The notes: generated by a model from the letters alone, not told the origin. 64,000 nucleotides of DNA from Collimonas antrihumi (GCF_018304965.1 NZ_JAGQED010000002.1:186001-250000), one strand, 5' to 3'. Numbered from the stretch's first letter, positions 8,193 to 17,333 are shown. Numbers and translations: made by a program.

Positions 8193-9374
8193 ATGCTTTA
8201 TCTAAATCAACTCGGCATGATTTGTCCGCTTGGTGAAAACCACGCAGAGATCAGCCGCCGTCTGTTCGCCGGCGAGAGCGGCCTCGTCATGACGACACGC
8301 TATTCGCAATCGCAGGAACGGGAACTGGCGCTGGGTTGCGTGGAGACTGTTCTGCCGGACATCAGCACGCTGCCGCTAGGCCAGCGCAGCCGCAATAACC
8401 AGCTGGCATTGGCGGCGCTGGCGCAGATCCGGCCGCAAGTGGACGCCGCCATACAGCAGTATGGTGCGAACCGGGTAGCGATCGTGCTCGGCACCAGCAC
8501 TTCCGGCATCGCTCAAAGTGAAGCGGCGTTTCGCTATCGGCTGGCAAATGGCGGGTTCCCTGCTGACTTTGCCTACGAGCAACAAGAAATGGCTTCGCCG
8601 GCGGTGACGCTGGCATCGGTGCTGGGCGTGACAGGGCCCGCCTATGTGCACTCCAGCGCTTGCGCGTCGAGCAGCAAGGCGATCGCCAGCGCTGCCCGTT
8701 TGATTAACATGGGACTATGCGATGCAGTGCTGACTGGCGGCGTTGATTCCCTGTGCGCCTTCACCGTGGCCGGCTTTGCGGCACTGGAGTCGGTTAGCGC
8801 AGCGCGCTGCAATCCGTTCAGCGCCAATCGTAACGGCATCAATATCGGCGAGGGCGCAGCCTTGTTCTTGATGAGCAAGGCTGAGGCGACCGTGAGTTTG
8901 CGCGGCTGGGGCGAATCCTCAGACGGCTATCACATTTCAGCACCTGATCCTTCCGGCGCGGGTGCTCGCAGCGCAATGGAACAAGCTCTGGCGCGTGCAG
9001 GCGTGACGCCGGAACAAATAGACTATATCAACCTGCATGGCACTGCCACCGTGCAAAACGATGCCATGGAAGGACGGGCGATTGCCGCCATGTTCGATGA
9101 CCGTGTAGCGCTCAGTTCGACCAAACCTTTTACCGGCCATGCGCTGGGAGCTGCCGGTGCGCTCGAGGCTGGCCTGTGCTGGCTGGCAATGCAAGACTGT
9201 AATCCGCAGGGCCGGTTGCCGCCGCATTTGTGGGATGGCGTCTGCGATCCCGGTTTGCCGCCACTTAATCTGCTGCCCGCGGGCGCTCGGCTCGGGCGGC
9301 CATTGCGTTTGGCTTTGAGTAATTCTTTTGCATTTGGCGGCGCCAATGCAAGTTTGCTGCTGGGGCGTGAATGA
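8193..9374 (+). CDS. Beta-ketoacyl-ACP synthase (aryl-polyene KS, first copy)
   Basis: A 393-residue thiolase-fold ketosynthase. The Cys-His-His triad is intact: Cys157 in SSACASSSKA, His in NLHGTATVQND and His in TKPFTGHALGAAGALEAG, with the conserved Lys just before TGHALG. It is therefore predicted to be catalytically active rather than a chain-length factor. It begins 2 bases after the lipoprotein gene and shares ATGA with the dehydratase gene. Together with the ketosynthase at 10650 it would elongate the aryl starter on a carrier protein. Which of the two works as the main polyene elongase cannot be decided from sequence alone. Confidence 0.9.
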   Translation: MLYLNQLGMICPLGENHAEISRRLFAGESGLVMTTRYSQSQERELALGCVETVLPDISTLPLGQRSRNNQLALAALAQIRPQVDAAIQQYGANRVAIVLGTSTSGIAQSEAAFRYRLANGGFPADFAYEQQEMASPAVTLASVLGVTGPAYVHSSACASSSKAIASAARLINMGLCDAVLTGGVDSLCAFTVAGFAALESVSAARCNPFSANRNGINIGEGAALFLMSKAEATVSLRGWGESSDGYHISAPDPSGAGARSAMEQALARAGVTPEQIDYINLHGTATVQNDAMEGRAIAAMFDDRVALSSTKPFTGHALGAAGALEAGLCWLAMQDCNPQGRLPPHLWDGVCDPGLPPLNLLPAGARLGRPLRLALSNSFAFGGANASLLLGRE

Positions 9375-9889
9375 TGAATCAATCAAACATGAGTCAATCA
9401 AACACGAATCAATCCGGCATGGATCAGCCGAGTCCGGTCGGGACCCGGGATATCCGACGCTTCCTGCCGCACTCTGGCGCCATGGTCTTGCTGGACCGGT
9501 TGCTGGAAGTCGGGCCGGAAGATTTACGGGCTGAGGTGACCATCCGCCCGGACAGCATGTTCTGCGACGGACATGGCGTGCCCGGCTGGGTCGGCGTCGA
9601 ATATATGGCGCAGGCAATTGCCGCCTACGCCGGTTATACCGCGCAGTTGCGCGGCGAGGCAGTGAAAATCGGCTTCTTGCTGGGCACCCGGCGCTATGAA
9701 GCCAGTTGTCCCGTTTTTGCTGTCGGCAGCCTGCTGCAAATACATATACATAGAATACTGCAGGCAGACAATGGGATAGGATCGTTCGAATGCCGGATCC
9801 GTGCCGGCAGTGAGCAACTGGCAAGCGCTACCATTACCGTATTTCAGCCGGCTGATGCGGCTGTTTTTCTTGAGGGAAGTACTGAATGA
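9371..9889 (+). CDS. 3-hydroxyacyl-ACP dehydratase (FabZ/ApeP-like hotdog)
   Basis: A 172-residue hotdog dehydratase. The segment RFLPHSGAMVLLDRLLEV carries the FabA/FabZ active-site His, and DGHGVPGWVGVEYMAQAIAAY holds the central helix region. It removes water from the 3-hydroxyacyl thioester so that a double bond remains in the growing polyene. The N terminus is odd: four near-copies of a 15-base unit encode MNQSN, MSQSN, TNQSG and MDQPS, giving several alternative in-frame ATG codons (9371, 9374, 9389, 9419). The true start may be any of these; 9371 fits the ATGA overlap with the upstream gene. Confidence 0.85.
   Translation: MMNQSNMSQSNTNQSGMDQPSPVGTRDIRRFLPHSGAMVLLDRLLEVGPEDLRAEVTIRPDSMFCDGHGVPGWVGVEYMAQAIAAYAGYTAQLRGEAVKIGFLLGTRRYEASCPVFAVGSLLQIHIHRILQADNGIGSFECRIRAGSEQLASATITVFQPADAAVFLEGSTE
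9374..9433 (+). repeat. Degenerate 15-bp tandem repeat spanning the dehydratase start
   Basis: Units begin at 9374, 9389, 9404 and 9419 (ATGAATCAATCAAAC and variants). The first two differ by one base; the fourth is the most degenerate. The unit is five codons, so the array stays in frame and duplicates the start codon. Confidence 0.85.
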
Positions 9890-10653
9890 CGTTGGAATTG
9901 AACAGGGCAGATTCCCCGGCTGCCCGCCTGAACAAGTGTGTGCTGGTCACCGGCTCCAGCCGCGGGATCGGCAAGGCGATTGCATTGCGGCTGGCGCGCG
10001 ACGGTTACGATATCGTCTTGCATTGTCATCAACAGCGTGAGGCCGCAGATGCCGTGGCGCAGAGCGTGCGCGAGCTGGGCGTGCAAGCGCGCGTCCTGCA
10101 ATTCGACATAGGCGATCGCCAGGCCAGCGCCGCTGCGTTGCTGGCAGACGTCGAGCAGCACGCTTGCTATTACGGCGTGGTGTGCAATGCCGGTGTAGCG
10201 CGTGACAACGCTTTTCCTGCCATGCCAGGGGAGGATTGGGATCTGGTGCTGAAGACCAACCTGGATGGTTTCTACAATGTTCTCAATCCCCTGGTAATGC
10301 CGATGGTGCAGCGGCGCGCGCCGGGCCGCATCGTGACGTTGGCTTCGGTCTCGGGATTGATCGGTAATCGCGGACAAGTCAACTACAGCGCGGCCAAGGC
10401 GGGGATTATCGGCGCCACCAAAGCGCTGGCGATCGAGCTGGCCAAACGCAACATCACGGTCAATTGCGTCGCGCCCGGCTTGATAGAAACCGACATGATC
10501 AATGAGGTGCCGTTGGACGAAGCACTCAAACTGATTCCTGCGCGCCGGGTCGGCAAACCGGAGGAGGTGGCGGCGACGGTAGCTTTCCTGATGCATGCCG
10601 ACGCCGCATATATCACACGCCAGGTGATTTCGGTCAACGGAGGCATGGCATGA
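9886..10653 (+). CDS. 3-oxoacyl-ACP reductase (FabG-type SDR)
   Basis: A 255-residue short-chain dehydrogenase/reductase. The NADP-binding motif VTGSSRGIGKAIAL is at about residues 20-33, followed by the conserved CNAGVARD, the catalytic Ser in ASVSGLIGN and YxxxK in NYSAAKAG. It reduces the 3-ketoacyl thioester formed by the neighbouring ketosynthases. The gene shares ATGA with both the dehydratase upstream and the second ketosynthase downstream; a GAGGGAAGT ribosome site precedes it. The chromosomal fatty-acid fabG would normally sit with fabD and acpP, so this is the pigment-specific copy. Confidence 0.92.
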   Translation: MTLELNRADSPAARLNKCVLVTGSSRGIGKAIALRLARDGYDIVLHCHQQREAADAVAQSVRELGVQARVLQFDIGDRQASAAALLADVEQHACYYGVVCNAGVARDNAFPAMPGEDWDLVLKTNLDGFYNVLNPLVMPMVQRRAPGRIVTLASVSGLIGNRGQVNYSAAKAGIIGATKALAIELAKRNITVNCVAPGLIETDMINEVPLDEALKLIPARRVGKPEEVAATVAFLMHADAAYITRQVISVNGGMA

Positions 10654-11906
10654 GCAATAGCGTGAGCAGTACCGTGACAGCACGCCGGGTCGTGGTGACC
10701 GGCATGGCCGGCATCAGCCCGATCGGTAACGACTGGAGCAGCATCCGCACGCATCTCGGCAGTTATCGCAACGCCATCGTACGGATGGAAGAATGGCGCG
10801 GTTACGATGGCTTGAACACCCAGTTGGGCGCACCCGCCGCGGAATTTCATTTGTCCGATCGCTATAACCGCAAGAGCATGCGCAGCATGGGGCGGGTGGC
10901 GTTAATGGCAACCCGCGCCAGCGAGCTGGCCTTGATCGACGCCGGCCTGCTTGACGATCCGGTGCTGAAAAGCGGCGCCTGCGGAATCGCCTACGGTTCT
11001 TCTGCCGGAACCCCAAAGGCGATTGGCGATTTTGGCCGGATGATGGATGAGCGCAGCACGCGCGGTATCAACGCCACCACCTATATCAAAATGATGGCGC
11101 ATACGGCGCCGGTCAATATCGGTGTGTTTTTTGGCATTACCGGCCGGGTTATCACCACTTCCAGTGCCTGCACTTCCGGCAGCCAGGGGATCGGCTATGC
11201 CTATGAAACGATCCGCAGCGGCCGCCAGCAAATCATGATCGCCGGCGGCGCCGAGGAATTATGCGCTACCGAAGCCGCAGTATTCGATACGCTGTTTGCA
11301 ACCAGCGTGCGCAATGACACGCCGACCATGACGCCGCGTCCATTTGACAGCGGCCGCGACGGTTTGGTGATCGGCGAGGGCGCCGGCAGCCTGATTCTGG
11401 AAGATTTCGAGCATGCGCGCGCCAGGGGCGCAAAGATGTATGCCGAAATCGTCGGTTTCGGCACCAATAGCGACGGCTGTCACGTCACCCATCCGAACGC
11501 CGAAACCATGCAGGTCGCGATGACGCTGGCGCTGGCCGATGCCGCATTGCCGGCAGAGGCGATCGGTTATATCAATGCCCATGGCACAGGCACCGAACAG
11601 GGCGATATTGCGGAATCTCATGCGACGGCTGCCGTATTCGGGCAGCGTACGCCGATCAGCTCGCTCAAGAGTTATACCGGACACACGCTAGGCGCTTGCG
11701 GCGCACTGGAAGCCTGGATCGGTATCGAAATGATGCGCTCCGACTGGTTTGCCCCGACCATCAATCTGACGCAAGTGGACCCGCAGTGTGCCGAGCTGGA
11801 CTACATAGTCGATGAGGGCCGCAATGTGCAATGCGAATATTTCATGTCGAATAATTTTGCGTTTGGCGGCATCAACACATCGTTGATTTTCAAGCGCCTG
11901 GATTAA
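10650..11906 (+). CDS. Beta-ketoacyl-ACP synthase II-like (aryl-polyene KS, second copy)
   Basis: A 418-residue FabF-like ketosynthase with an intact triad: Cys174 in SSACTSGSQGIGYA, His in NAHGTGTEQGD and His in YTGHTLGACGALE. It is longer than the KS at 8193 and closer to classical FabF. In characterised aryl-polyene systems a second KS joins the first during elongation or initiation; which step this one performs is not visible. The ATG overlaps the ketoreductase stop. The gene ends 8 bases before the phosphopantetheinyl transferase. Confidence 0.9.
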   Translation: MSNSVSSTVTARRVVVTGMAGISPIGNDWSSIRTHLGSYRNAIVRMEEWRGYDGLNTQLGAPAAEFHLSDRYNRKSMRSMGRVALMATRASELALIDAGLLDDPVLKSGACGIAYGSSAGTPKAIGDFGRMMDERSTRGINATTYIKMMAHTAPVNIGVFFGITGRVITTSSACTSGSQGIGYAYETIRSGRQQIMIAGGAEELCATEAAVFDTLFATSVRNDTPTMTPRPFDSGRDGLVIGEGAGSLILEDFEHARARGAKMYAEIVGFGTNSDGCHVTHPNAETMQVAMTLALADAALPAEAIGYINAHGTGTEQGDIAESHATAAVFGQRTPISSLKSYTGHTLGACGALEAWIGIEMMRSDWFAPTINLTQVDPQCAELDYIVDEGRNVQCEYFMSNNFAFGGINTSLIFKRLD

Positions 11907-11914
11907 CACTCCCA

Positions 11915-12670
11915 ATGCCTTCCGCGGTCATCCTGCTGCACAACGCCAACCAGTTGACGGACGATGACAGCGATCGTTTCCTTGCCTGTTTAAGTACGGA
12001 GGAGCTGTTGCGTTACCAGCGGTTCCTGCGGCCGCTGCGCCAGCGCGAATATTTGCTGGGGCGGATATTGCTGCGGTTTGCGGTCGCCCGCCTTGCTGGC
12101 ATCGCACCTGATGCCGTGTGCGTCACAGAGCGCAAAAACCAGGCGCCATTGGTGCAACTGCCGGTTACCGGTAGCGCCACACCTCCTTACTTCAGTTTGT
12201 CGCACAGCCGCGGCTGGGTGGCTTGCGCCGTCAGCGGCGATACAGCGCTGGGTCTCGATATAGAAATACTTGATGCCGAGCGCGACGTCGACGCCATTGG
12301 ACGTGCTGCTTTTTCCGGAGCCGAAAGCAACTGGTTATCCAGCCGTCCTGTCGGCGATAAAGTGGCGGACTTCTATGCCTTGTGGAGCAGTAAAGAGGCG
12401 CTCTTCAAGCTGATGTCGGCCCAGGAGGGCGGCACTGCGCCACCTGAGCAGGTAGCCGCGGGGGTACGTTTGCGATCCGGATCTGATTGGCATGCCCGCA
12501 CATGGTCGCAGCAGGGCCTGGCAATGACGCTATGTAGCCGCGATCGTTTGCAATCGGTAGCGCGAATTTGCCTGTGCGGCGCTACGCCGTCGGCTTGGTC
12601 GCAGGAGATAACTCAGCACTTACCGCAGCACTTACCGCAGCACTCACTGCAGCAATCAAGTCACCACTGA
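11915..12670 (+). CDS. 4'-phosphopantetheinyl transferase (Sfp/AcpT type)
   Basis: A 251-residue Sfp-superfamily enzyme that transfers phosphopantetheine from CoA to the serine of carrier proteins. Diagnostic motifs are FSLSHSRGWVACAV, the Mg-binding GLDIE (ALGLDIEILD) and WSSKEALFKL. As the last gene of the cluster it probably activates the cluster's own acyl carrier proteins, which must be encoded upstream of the window. The C terminus is extended by a degenerate 12-bp tandem repeat encoding HLPQ-HLPQ-HSLQ-QSSH that is unlikely to matter for catalysis. Confidence 0.88.
   Translation: MPSAVILLHNANQLTDDDSDRFLACLSTEELLRYQRFLRPLRQREYLLGRILLRFAVARLAGIAPDAVCVTERKNQAPLVQLPVTGSATPPYFSLSHSRGWVACAVSGDTALGLDIEILDAERDVDAIGRAAFSGAESNWLSSRPVGDKVADFYALWSSKEALFKLMSAQEGGTAPPEQVAAGVRLRSGSDWHARTWSQQGLAMTLCSRDRLQSVARICLCGATPSAWSQEITQHLPQHLPQHSLQQSSHH
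12614..12661 (+). repeat. 12-bp tandem repeat at the end of the PPTase gene
   Basis: Four units of CAGCACTTACCG: the first two identical, the third and fourth degenerate. They encode the last 16 or so residues before the stop. Confidence 0.85.
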
Positions 12671-12963
12671 TCTACCACCGATTTCCCCTGGCATTCGCTC
12701 GATAGATTTCCTGGCTTGTCGCATCCTCATCGGCTGCATTTAACCGGGCTGAATAATCACGCCTAAAAACAACATTTCGCTAAATATTGCAAAAAGCGCA
12801 TTTTTCCAATGGACGAAGTTTTGTAAGAATGTTAAATTTTGCCTCCTGACAACTTTCCGAGTTGAAATGTTAACTCGGAGATGGTCGGTAAACACAGCTG
12901 ATTCTTCAGCTATTTATTATCTTATTGTCGATTGCCCCCATGGGGAGATGTGGAGATGAGCCA
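12671..12963. other. Intergenic region between pigment cluster and csgG-like operon, with a hairpin
   Basis: About 290 AT-rich bases without a supported gene. A perfect 7-bp inverted repeat (CCGAGTT at 12857-12863, AACTCGG at 12872-12878, 8-base loop) could be a terminator stem or an operator; no T tract follows it. The promoter of the lipoprotein operon is expected here, but I cannot place it with confidence. Confidence 0.4.
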
Positions 12964-13644
12964 TTGAAACAAATTAGATTGATTCCGATCCTGGCGGCCG
13001 GCGTGCTGCTGTCCGCGCTGGGCGGTTGCGCCACCGAGACCTCCAACGCAGTGCTTGTGCAGAAGGTCGAGACTGCCAACAAGCCATACAATGGCGCGCG
13101 CACCCTGATCGCGGTTGGTAAATTCGATAACCGCTCCAGCTATATGCGCGGCATCTTTTCCGACGGCGTCGATCGTCTGGGTGGACAAGCCAAGACCATT
13201 CTGATTACCCATCTCCAGCAAACCAATCGCTTCAATGTCCTGGATCGGGACAACATGGAAGAGATCAAGCAAGAAGCTGCGCTGAAGAAGCAGGCTCAAG
13301 CCTTGAAGGGCGCTGACTTTGTCGTCACCGGCGATGTCACGGAGTTCGGCCGCAAAGAAGTCGGCGATCAGCAGCTATTCGGTATCCTCGGCCGCGGCAA
13401 GACACAGACTGCATATGCCAAAGTCAACTTGAACATTGTTAACATCAAGACTTCCGAAGTGGTGTATTCCACCCAGGGTGCTGGTGAATACAATCTGGCT
13501 GCGCGCGAGATCATCGGTTTTGGCGGTACCGCCAGCTACGACTCCACGCTGAATGGCAAAGTGCTTGACCTGGCGATGCGTGAAGCGATCAATAACCTGA
13601 CCGCCGCTATCGATTCCGGCGCTTGGCAACCTGCTAAACAATAA
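12964..13644 (+). CDS. CsgG/HfaB-family lipoprotein
   Basis: About 226 residues from the TTG at 12964, chosen because GGAGA lies 7 bases upstream and the resulting N terminus is a clean lipoprotein signal peptide ending in LGGC (Cys22). Longer starts at 12925 or 12940 lack a ribosome site. The body carries the CsgG fold: IAVGKFDNRSSYMRG, LITHLQQTNRFNVLDRDNM and GADFVVTGDVTEFG. CsgG itself is the curli secretion pore, but no curlin genes are present. The neighbours (DUF4810 and DUF799 lipoproteins) are the common partners of this CsgG subtype, so the three probably form one envelope complex of unknown role. Confidence 0.8.
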   Translation: MKQIRLIPILAAGVLLSALGGCATETSNAVLVQKVETANKPYNGARTLIAVGKFDNRSSYMRGIFSDGVDRLGGQAKTILITHLQQTNRFNVLDRDNMEEIKQEAALKKQAQALKGADFVVTGDVTEFGRKEVGDQQLFGILGRGKTQTAYAKVNLNIVNIKTSEVVYSTQGAGEYNLAAREIIGFGGTASYDSTLNGKVLDLAMREAINNLTAAIDSGAWQPAKQ

Positions 13645-13667
13645 CAACCCGGAACACGCCCAATATC

Positions 13668-14051
13668 ATGAAGAACAAATTTGCAAAACGGCGGGCCTTG
13701 TCGTTTCCTTTGTCGTTTTCCTTGCCACTTGCCGTTGCGGCCTGCGCCTTGCTGGCAGGCTGCAACACGCCACCAAAGCAGCTTTACCAGTGGGAGAGTT
13801 ATCAGCCGCAGGTCTATGAATACTTCAAGGGACAGGCTTCGGTAGAGCAGGTGACAATCCTGGAGCAGGATCTGCAGAAAATCCGTGCGACCGGGAGCAA
13901 GCCGCCGCCGGGATATCACGCTCAACTGGGGATGTTATATGCCAGCCTGGGAAAAGACGAGCAAGTAGTGCAAGAGTTCCAGACAGAGAAAGAGCTGTTT
14001 CCGGAATCGTCGACTTACATGGATTTCCTAATGAGAAAATTCAAAAAATAA
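13668..14051 (+). CDS. DUF4810 family lipoprotein
   Basis: A 127-residue protein with a positively charged N terminus, a long hydrophobic segment and the lipobox LAGC (Cys32). The mature part contains LYQWESYQPQVYEYFKG and a TPR-like stretch (GYHAQLGMLYASLGKDEQV), features of DUF4810. It lies 23 bases after the CsgG-like gene and 10 bases before the DUF799 gene. Function unknown; conserved clustering suggests it works with both neighbours in the outer membrane. Confidence 0.75.
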   Translation: MKNKFAKRRALSFPLSFSLPLAVAACALLAGCNTPPKQLYQWESYQPQVYEYFKGQASVEQVTILEQDLQKIRATGSKPPPGYHAQLGMLYASLGKDEQVVQEFQTEKELFPESSTYMDFLMRKFKK

Positions 14052-14061
14052 GAGGGTGGAC

Positions 14062-14721
14062 ATGTTAGAAAAGATTCTGAAATCAGTTATTTGTTTGTCG
14101 GTGGTGATTCTGGCCGCGGGTTGTGCTGCACCAGTCAAGCAACTCGACTATACGGCGTTCAAGCAAAGCCGCCCTAAAACCATCTTGATTTTGCCGCCGC
14201 TGAATGAGTCGCCTGATGTCAAGGCGACCTACAGCATGCTGTCGCAAATGAGCTATCCGTTGGCTGAGGCTGGTTATTATGTGTTGCCGGTGGCGCTGGT
14301 CGATGAAACGCTCAAGCAAAACGGCATGACTACCGCGGCAGACAGCCACGGCATAGCGCCGGCTAAATTGCAGGAAATCTTCGGCGCCGATGCTGCGCTG
14401 TACGTCACTGTCAGCAAGTACGGTTCGGTTTATACGGTGATCAACAGCGCCGTGGTGGTAACCGCCAACGCCAAGCTGATGGACCTGAAAAGCGGCGCCC
14501 TGTTGTGGTCCGGTACGGCCAGTGCTTCCAGCGCTGAAGGGAGTAATAGCGGCGGCGGTCTGATTGGGGCGCTGGTTACTGCGGCCATCAATCAAATCGT
14601 CAATAATGTTACCGACAGAGGGTTCGCCATTGCCGGCTTGACCAGCCAGCGATTATTGTCGACTAGCCAGCCGAACGGCATCCTGTATGGTCCGTATTCG
14701 CCGAAGTACGGTACTGACTGA
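14062..14721 (+). CDS. DUF799 (GNA1162-like) family lipoprotein
   Basis: A 219-residue lipoprotein from ATG 14062, which has the purine-rich AGAGGGTGG just upstream; a GTG two codons earlier is the alternative. The lipobox AAGC gives Cys21. The mature protein has KTILILPPLNESPDVKATY and a Gly/Ser-rich segment (SSAEGSNSGGGLIGALVTAA), matching DUF799, the family of the Neisseria lipoprotein GNA1162 whose fold recalls TolB-like N domains. Third and last gene of the CsgG-DUF4810-DUF799 set. No enzymatic motif is visible. Confidence 0.77.
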   Translation: MLEKILKSVICLSVVILAAGCAAPVKQLDYTAFKQSRPKTILILPPLNESPDVKATYSMLSQMSYPLAEAGYYVLPVALVDETLKQNGMTTAADSHGIAPAKLQEIFGADAALYVTVSKYGSVYTVINSAVVVTANAKLMDLKSGALLWSGTASASSAEGSNSGGGLIGALVTAAINQIVNNVTDRGFAIAGLTSQRLLSTSQPNGILYGPYSPKYGTD

Positions 14722-14736
14722 TGTAACTGACTTAAC

Positions 14737-14773
14737 CTGCATGACCATGCCAAGGTTTGGCATGGTCATGCAG
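14737..14773. terminator. Perfect 17-bp stem between convergent genes
   Basis: Arms 14737-14753 and 14757-14773 pair perfectly around a 3-base loop (GGT). There is no T tract, but the position between the DUF799 gene (+) and the phasin gene (-) suits a bidirectional terminator. Confidence 0.6.
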
Positions 14774-14864
14774 CGTTCAAATTTGAAATTTCAAATCTCC
14801 AGCCAGTGTATTTGCGGCGCTTTCTGCTGACACCGGCTGCGACCGCTTAATCCTGATATCTCTC

Positions 14865-15359
14865 TCAGAGTTTCTTCAAGCGTTTTGCATTGGCTGTCGC
14901 CCGCGCATGGATCGGATGCAATCCGGTTTGGGCAATATTCGCCAGCGAAGTGTTGAACTGCGATACCGCCTCGGCGGAGTTGCGGATGGTGTCATGCGCC
15001 AGCTTGCTCTGCCGGTGTCCCGACTGATGCAGCGTGCTGCTGCTGGCCACCGACATCAGGTTGGTGGCGCTGTCCAGCATGTGCTGTATCGCCAGGCTGG
15101 CAGTTTCCTGGTGCAAGCTCATTATCCGAATCGCCATGGCGTGCACCGACTCCGCTGCCGCTTCCATTTTTTCCTGGCTCATCAGATTGAATTCATTGCG
15201 GTCGAGTTGGCTTGGCGCCGGTCCGGCCAGCGCCATTTGGGCAGTGCGGTGGCCGATCACCTGCGCCGAGGCGCTCATCATTTCGCCGGCTTTGAACAAC
15301 AAGTCGGTCCAGTCATTCAGAGGGGTAGGGCCGGTGGCGAGATTGTTGCAGGATTTCAT
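14865..15359 (-). CDS. Phasin family protein
   Basis: A 164-residue, largely helical, hydrophilic protein. The start is the ATG at 15359, preceded by GGAG; the frame is open a further 47 codons upstream, but that part is not phasin-like. The sequence has amphipathic heptad-like stretches (for example MMSASAQVIGHRTAQMALAG and TIRNSAEAVSQFNTSLANIA) typical of phasins, which coat polyhydroxyalkanoate granules and are common in this family. It is monocistronic and convergent with the DUF799 operon. A general stress or coiled-coil role is the alternative. Confidence 0.65.
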   Translation of the reverse strand: MKSCNNLATGPTPLNDWTDLLFKAGEMMSASAQVIGHRTAQMALAGPAPSQLDRNEFNLMSQEKMEAAAESVHAMAIRIMSLHQETASLAIQHMLDSATNLMSVASSSTLHQSGHRQSKLAHDTIRNSAEAVSQFNTSLANIAQTGLHPIHARATANAKRLKKL

Positions 15360-15720
15360 GGGGGACTCCTTGATCGTCTGAACAGGTGAATTGATTGACC
15401 GGCGATCTTGCCGCAGAACATTGTGCCTGTCTGATGCAAGCCGCCAGTGGTTCAGCTTTAAATCGTGCAGCTTTGACTCGTGTGCCGGTTGGAGGCACAT
15501 TACTAATGTAAGCTTGATAGCGCTAACAATACTCGGTTTTATGCGTCGGATGTGAATTTTGTGCGGCGCTGCAACATAGTTTTACAATTCGAGGATTTGC
15601 ATGCCTGTTTACATACCTAAAGAGCAACCAAATCGACTTCTTATGCGTCTATGGGATGCAGCTGCTTAAATTTCCAAAATCTTCATAAATCAGTAACAGT
15701 GCTTCGGTTAAAATCCAAAT
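15360..15720. other. Divergent intergenic region, phasin / surE
   Basis: About 360 bases holding the two divergent promoters. The segment next to surE is AT-rich, with GGTTAAAATCC about 15 bases before the ATG resembling a -10 box; no convincing -35 box, repeat or operator was found. Confidence 0.35.
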
Positions 15721-16458
15721 ATGAAAATATTGATCAGCAACGACGATGGTTATTTAGCGCCGGGCATTATCGCACTGGCGAATGTACTGGCGCCGATTGC
15801 CGAAATCGTGGTGGTAGCCCCGGACAGCAATCGTTCCGGATCTTCCAATTCGCTGACCCTGGACCGGCCTTTATCCGTCCAGCGCGCTGACAATGGTTTT
15901 TATTTTGTTAACGGGACGCCATCTGATTGCGTTCACATTGCCTTGACCGGCTTGCTGAATTTTCGACCGGATCTGATTGTTTCCGGTATCAATCAAGGCC
16001 AGAACATGGGCGATGACACGCTCTATTCCGGCACCGTTGCGGCAGCCACCGAGGGGTTTTTGTTTGGCATTCCCGCCATCGCTTTTTCGCAACTGCACAA
16101 AGGCTGGGATGAGTTGGAGGCGGCAGCCATGGTGGCGCGTGAAATCGTCGAGCGCCGCTTTGACAATCTGCCGCTGCCCTACCTGTTGAATGTGAATATT
16201 CCCAACCTGCCGTACGATCAACTGAAAACCATGGTGGCTACCCGGCTGGGAAAGCGCCATGAATCGGAAGCGGTCGTCAAGGACAAGGATCCGCACGGCC
16301 GCGACATATACTGGATCGGGCCGGCAGGCGCCGCGCGCGACGCTGGCGAGGGCACCGATTTCCATGCGACAGCCAACGGCCATGTCTCGATCACACCGCT
16401 GCAGATCGATTTGACGCATGCGGCACAATTGGCTGCGCTGAGGAAAGACTTGTCATGA
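15721..16458 (+). CDS. surE: 5'/3'-nucleotidase SurE
   Basis: A 245-residue stationary-phase survival protein, a metal-dependent nucleoside monophosphatase. The metal-binding NDDG is at residues 7-10 (ILISNDDG), followed by [26 protein letters not shown] and [13 protein letters not shown], all SurE signatures. It dephosphorylates 5'- and 3'-nucleotides and short polyphosphate. The stop overlaps the pcm start (ATGA), and the order surE-pcm-nlpD-rpoS is the classical stationary-phase block of beta- and gammaproteobacteria. Confidence 0.97.
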   Translation: MKILISNDDGYLAPGIIALANVLAPIAEIVVVAPDSNRSGSSNSLTLDRPLSVQRADNGFYFVNGTPSDCVHIALTGLLNFRPDLIVSGINQGQNMGDDTLYSGTVAAATEGFLFGIPAIAFSQLHKGWDELEAAAMVAREIVERRFDNLPLPYLLNVNIPNLPYDQLKTMVATRLGKRHESEAVVKDKDPHGRDIYWIGPAGAARDAGEGTDFHATANGHVSITPLQIDLTHAAQLAALRKDLS

Positions 16459-17333
16459 CCGACAAGGCCAAGCGTTTCCCGCTGACGCTGTCGTCGGTAG
16501 TCGACCAGAAATCCAAAGCCGATCACAGCAAACGTGTCATCGCCACTCCGCAGACCGCAACCAAAAATGCCGCCTGGGATAGTTCCAGGCCTGCGCCTCG
16601 GACTGCGGCAGGCGCGGCGCCAACGCCGCCGGCCAGCAAACCGATGGCGCGCCCGGCGCAAACCGCAAGCCATGTCGATCGCTCCGGCTCGATGGTTTCC
16701 GATGGCGTGCGCAAGGCCATGGTGGATCGGGTTGCCAGGCAGGGCGTGAACGACGCCAAGGTGCTGGCTGCCATGGAGGCGGTGCCGCGCCATATGTTCA
16801 TGGAGCCGGGCTTGTCCAGCCAGGCATACATAGATGCCTCGCTGCCGATCGGCCATCATCAGACTATTTCGCAACCGTATATCGTCGCGCGCATGATCGA
16901 GATCATGCGCGACAACCAGCAAGGCGGCGTGTTGAATCGCGTGCTGGAAATCGGCACCGGCTGCGGCTACCAGGCGGCGGTGTTGTCTCTGGTTGCGAAG
17001 GAAGTGTACTCGATAGAACGGATCAAGCCCTTGCACGAACTGGCAAGAAGCAACTTGCGTCCGCTGCGGATTGCCAACATCCGCTTGCATTATGGAGATG
17101 GTATGCTTGGCCTGCCCCAAGTTGCCCCTTTCGACGGTATCATACTGGCTGCAGCCGGCCTTGAAGTACCGCAAGCTTTACTGGACCAATTGACGATCGG
17201 CGGCCGTTTGGTGGCGCCGGTCGGCTCCCGTCATCAAGTACTGCAGCTCATCCAGAGAACAAGTAAATTTGATTGGACCAGTACCACACTGGAAGACTGT
17301 CATTTTGTGCCGTTGCGTGCCGGAACGGTTTGA
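16455..17333 (+). CDS. pcm: Protein-L-isoaspartate O-methyltransferase
   Basis: A 292-residue SAM-dependent methyltransferase that repairs isoaspartyl residues. Motif I is [15 protein letters not shown]; the family-specific [16 protein letters not shown] lies just before it and [11 protein letters not shown] near the C terminus. The N-terminal 75 or so residues, rich in Pro, Ala, Lys and Arg, precede the catalytic domain and look disordered; similar extensions are usual in Burkholderiales, while the E. coli enzyme is about 208 residues. It overlaps surE by 4 bases. Confidence 0.95.
   Translation: MTDKAKRFPLTLSSVVDQKSKADHSKRVIATPQTATKNAAWDSSRPAPRTAAGAAPTPPASKPMARPAQTASHVDRSGSMVSDGVRKAMVDRVARQGVNDAKVLAAMEAVPRHMFMEPGLSSQAYIDASLPIGHHQTISQPYIVARMIEIMRDNQQGGVLNRVLEIGTGCGYQAAVLSLVAKEVYSIERIKPLHELARSNLRPLRIANIRLHYGDGMLGLPQVAPFDGIILAAAGLEVPQALLDQLTIGGRLVAPVGSRHQVLQLIQRTSKFDWTSTTLEDCHFVPLRAGTV

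Noticed and set aside
12925-12963. Earlier start of the CsgG-like gene (TTG 12925 or ATG 12940)
   Set aside because: No ribosome site upstream and the extra residues disturb the signal peptide; TTG 12964 has GGAGA at good spacing.
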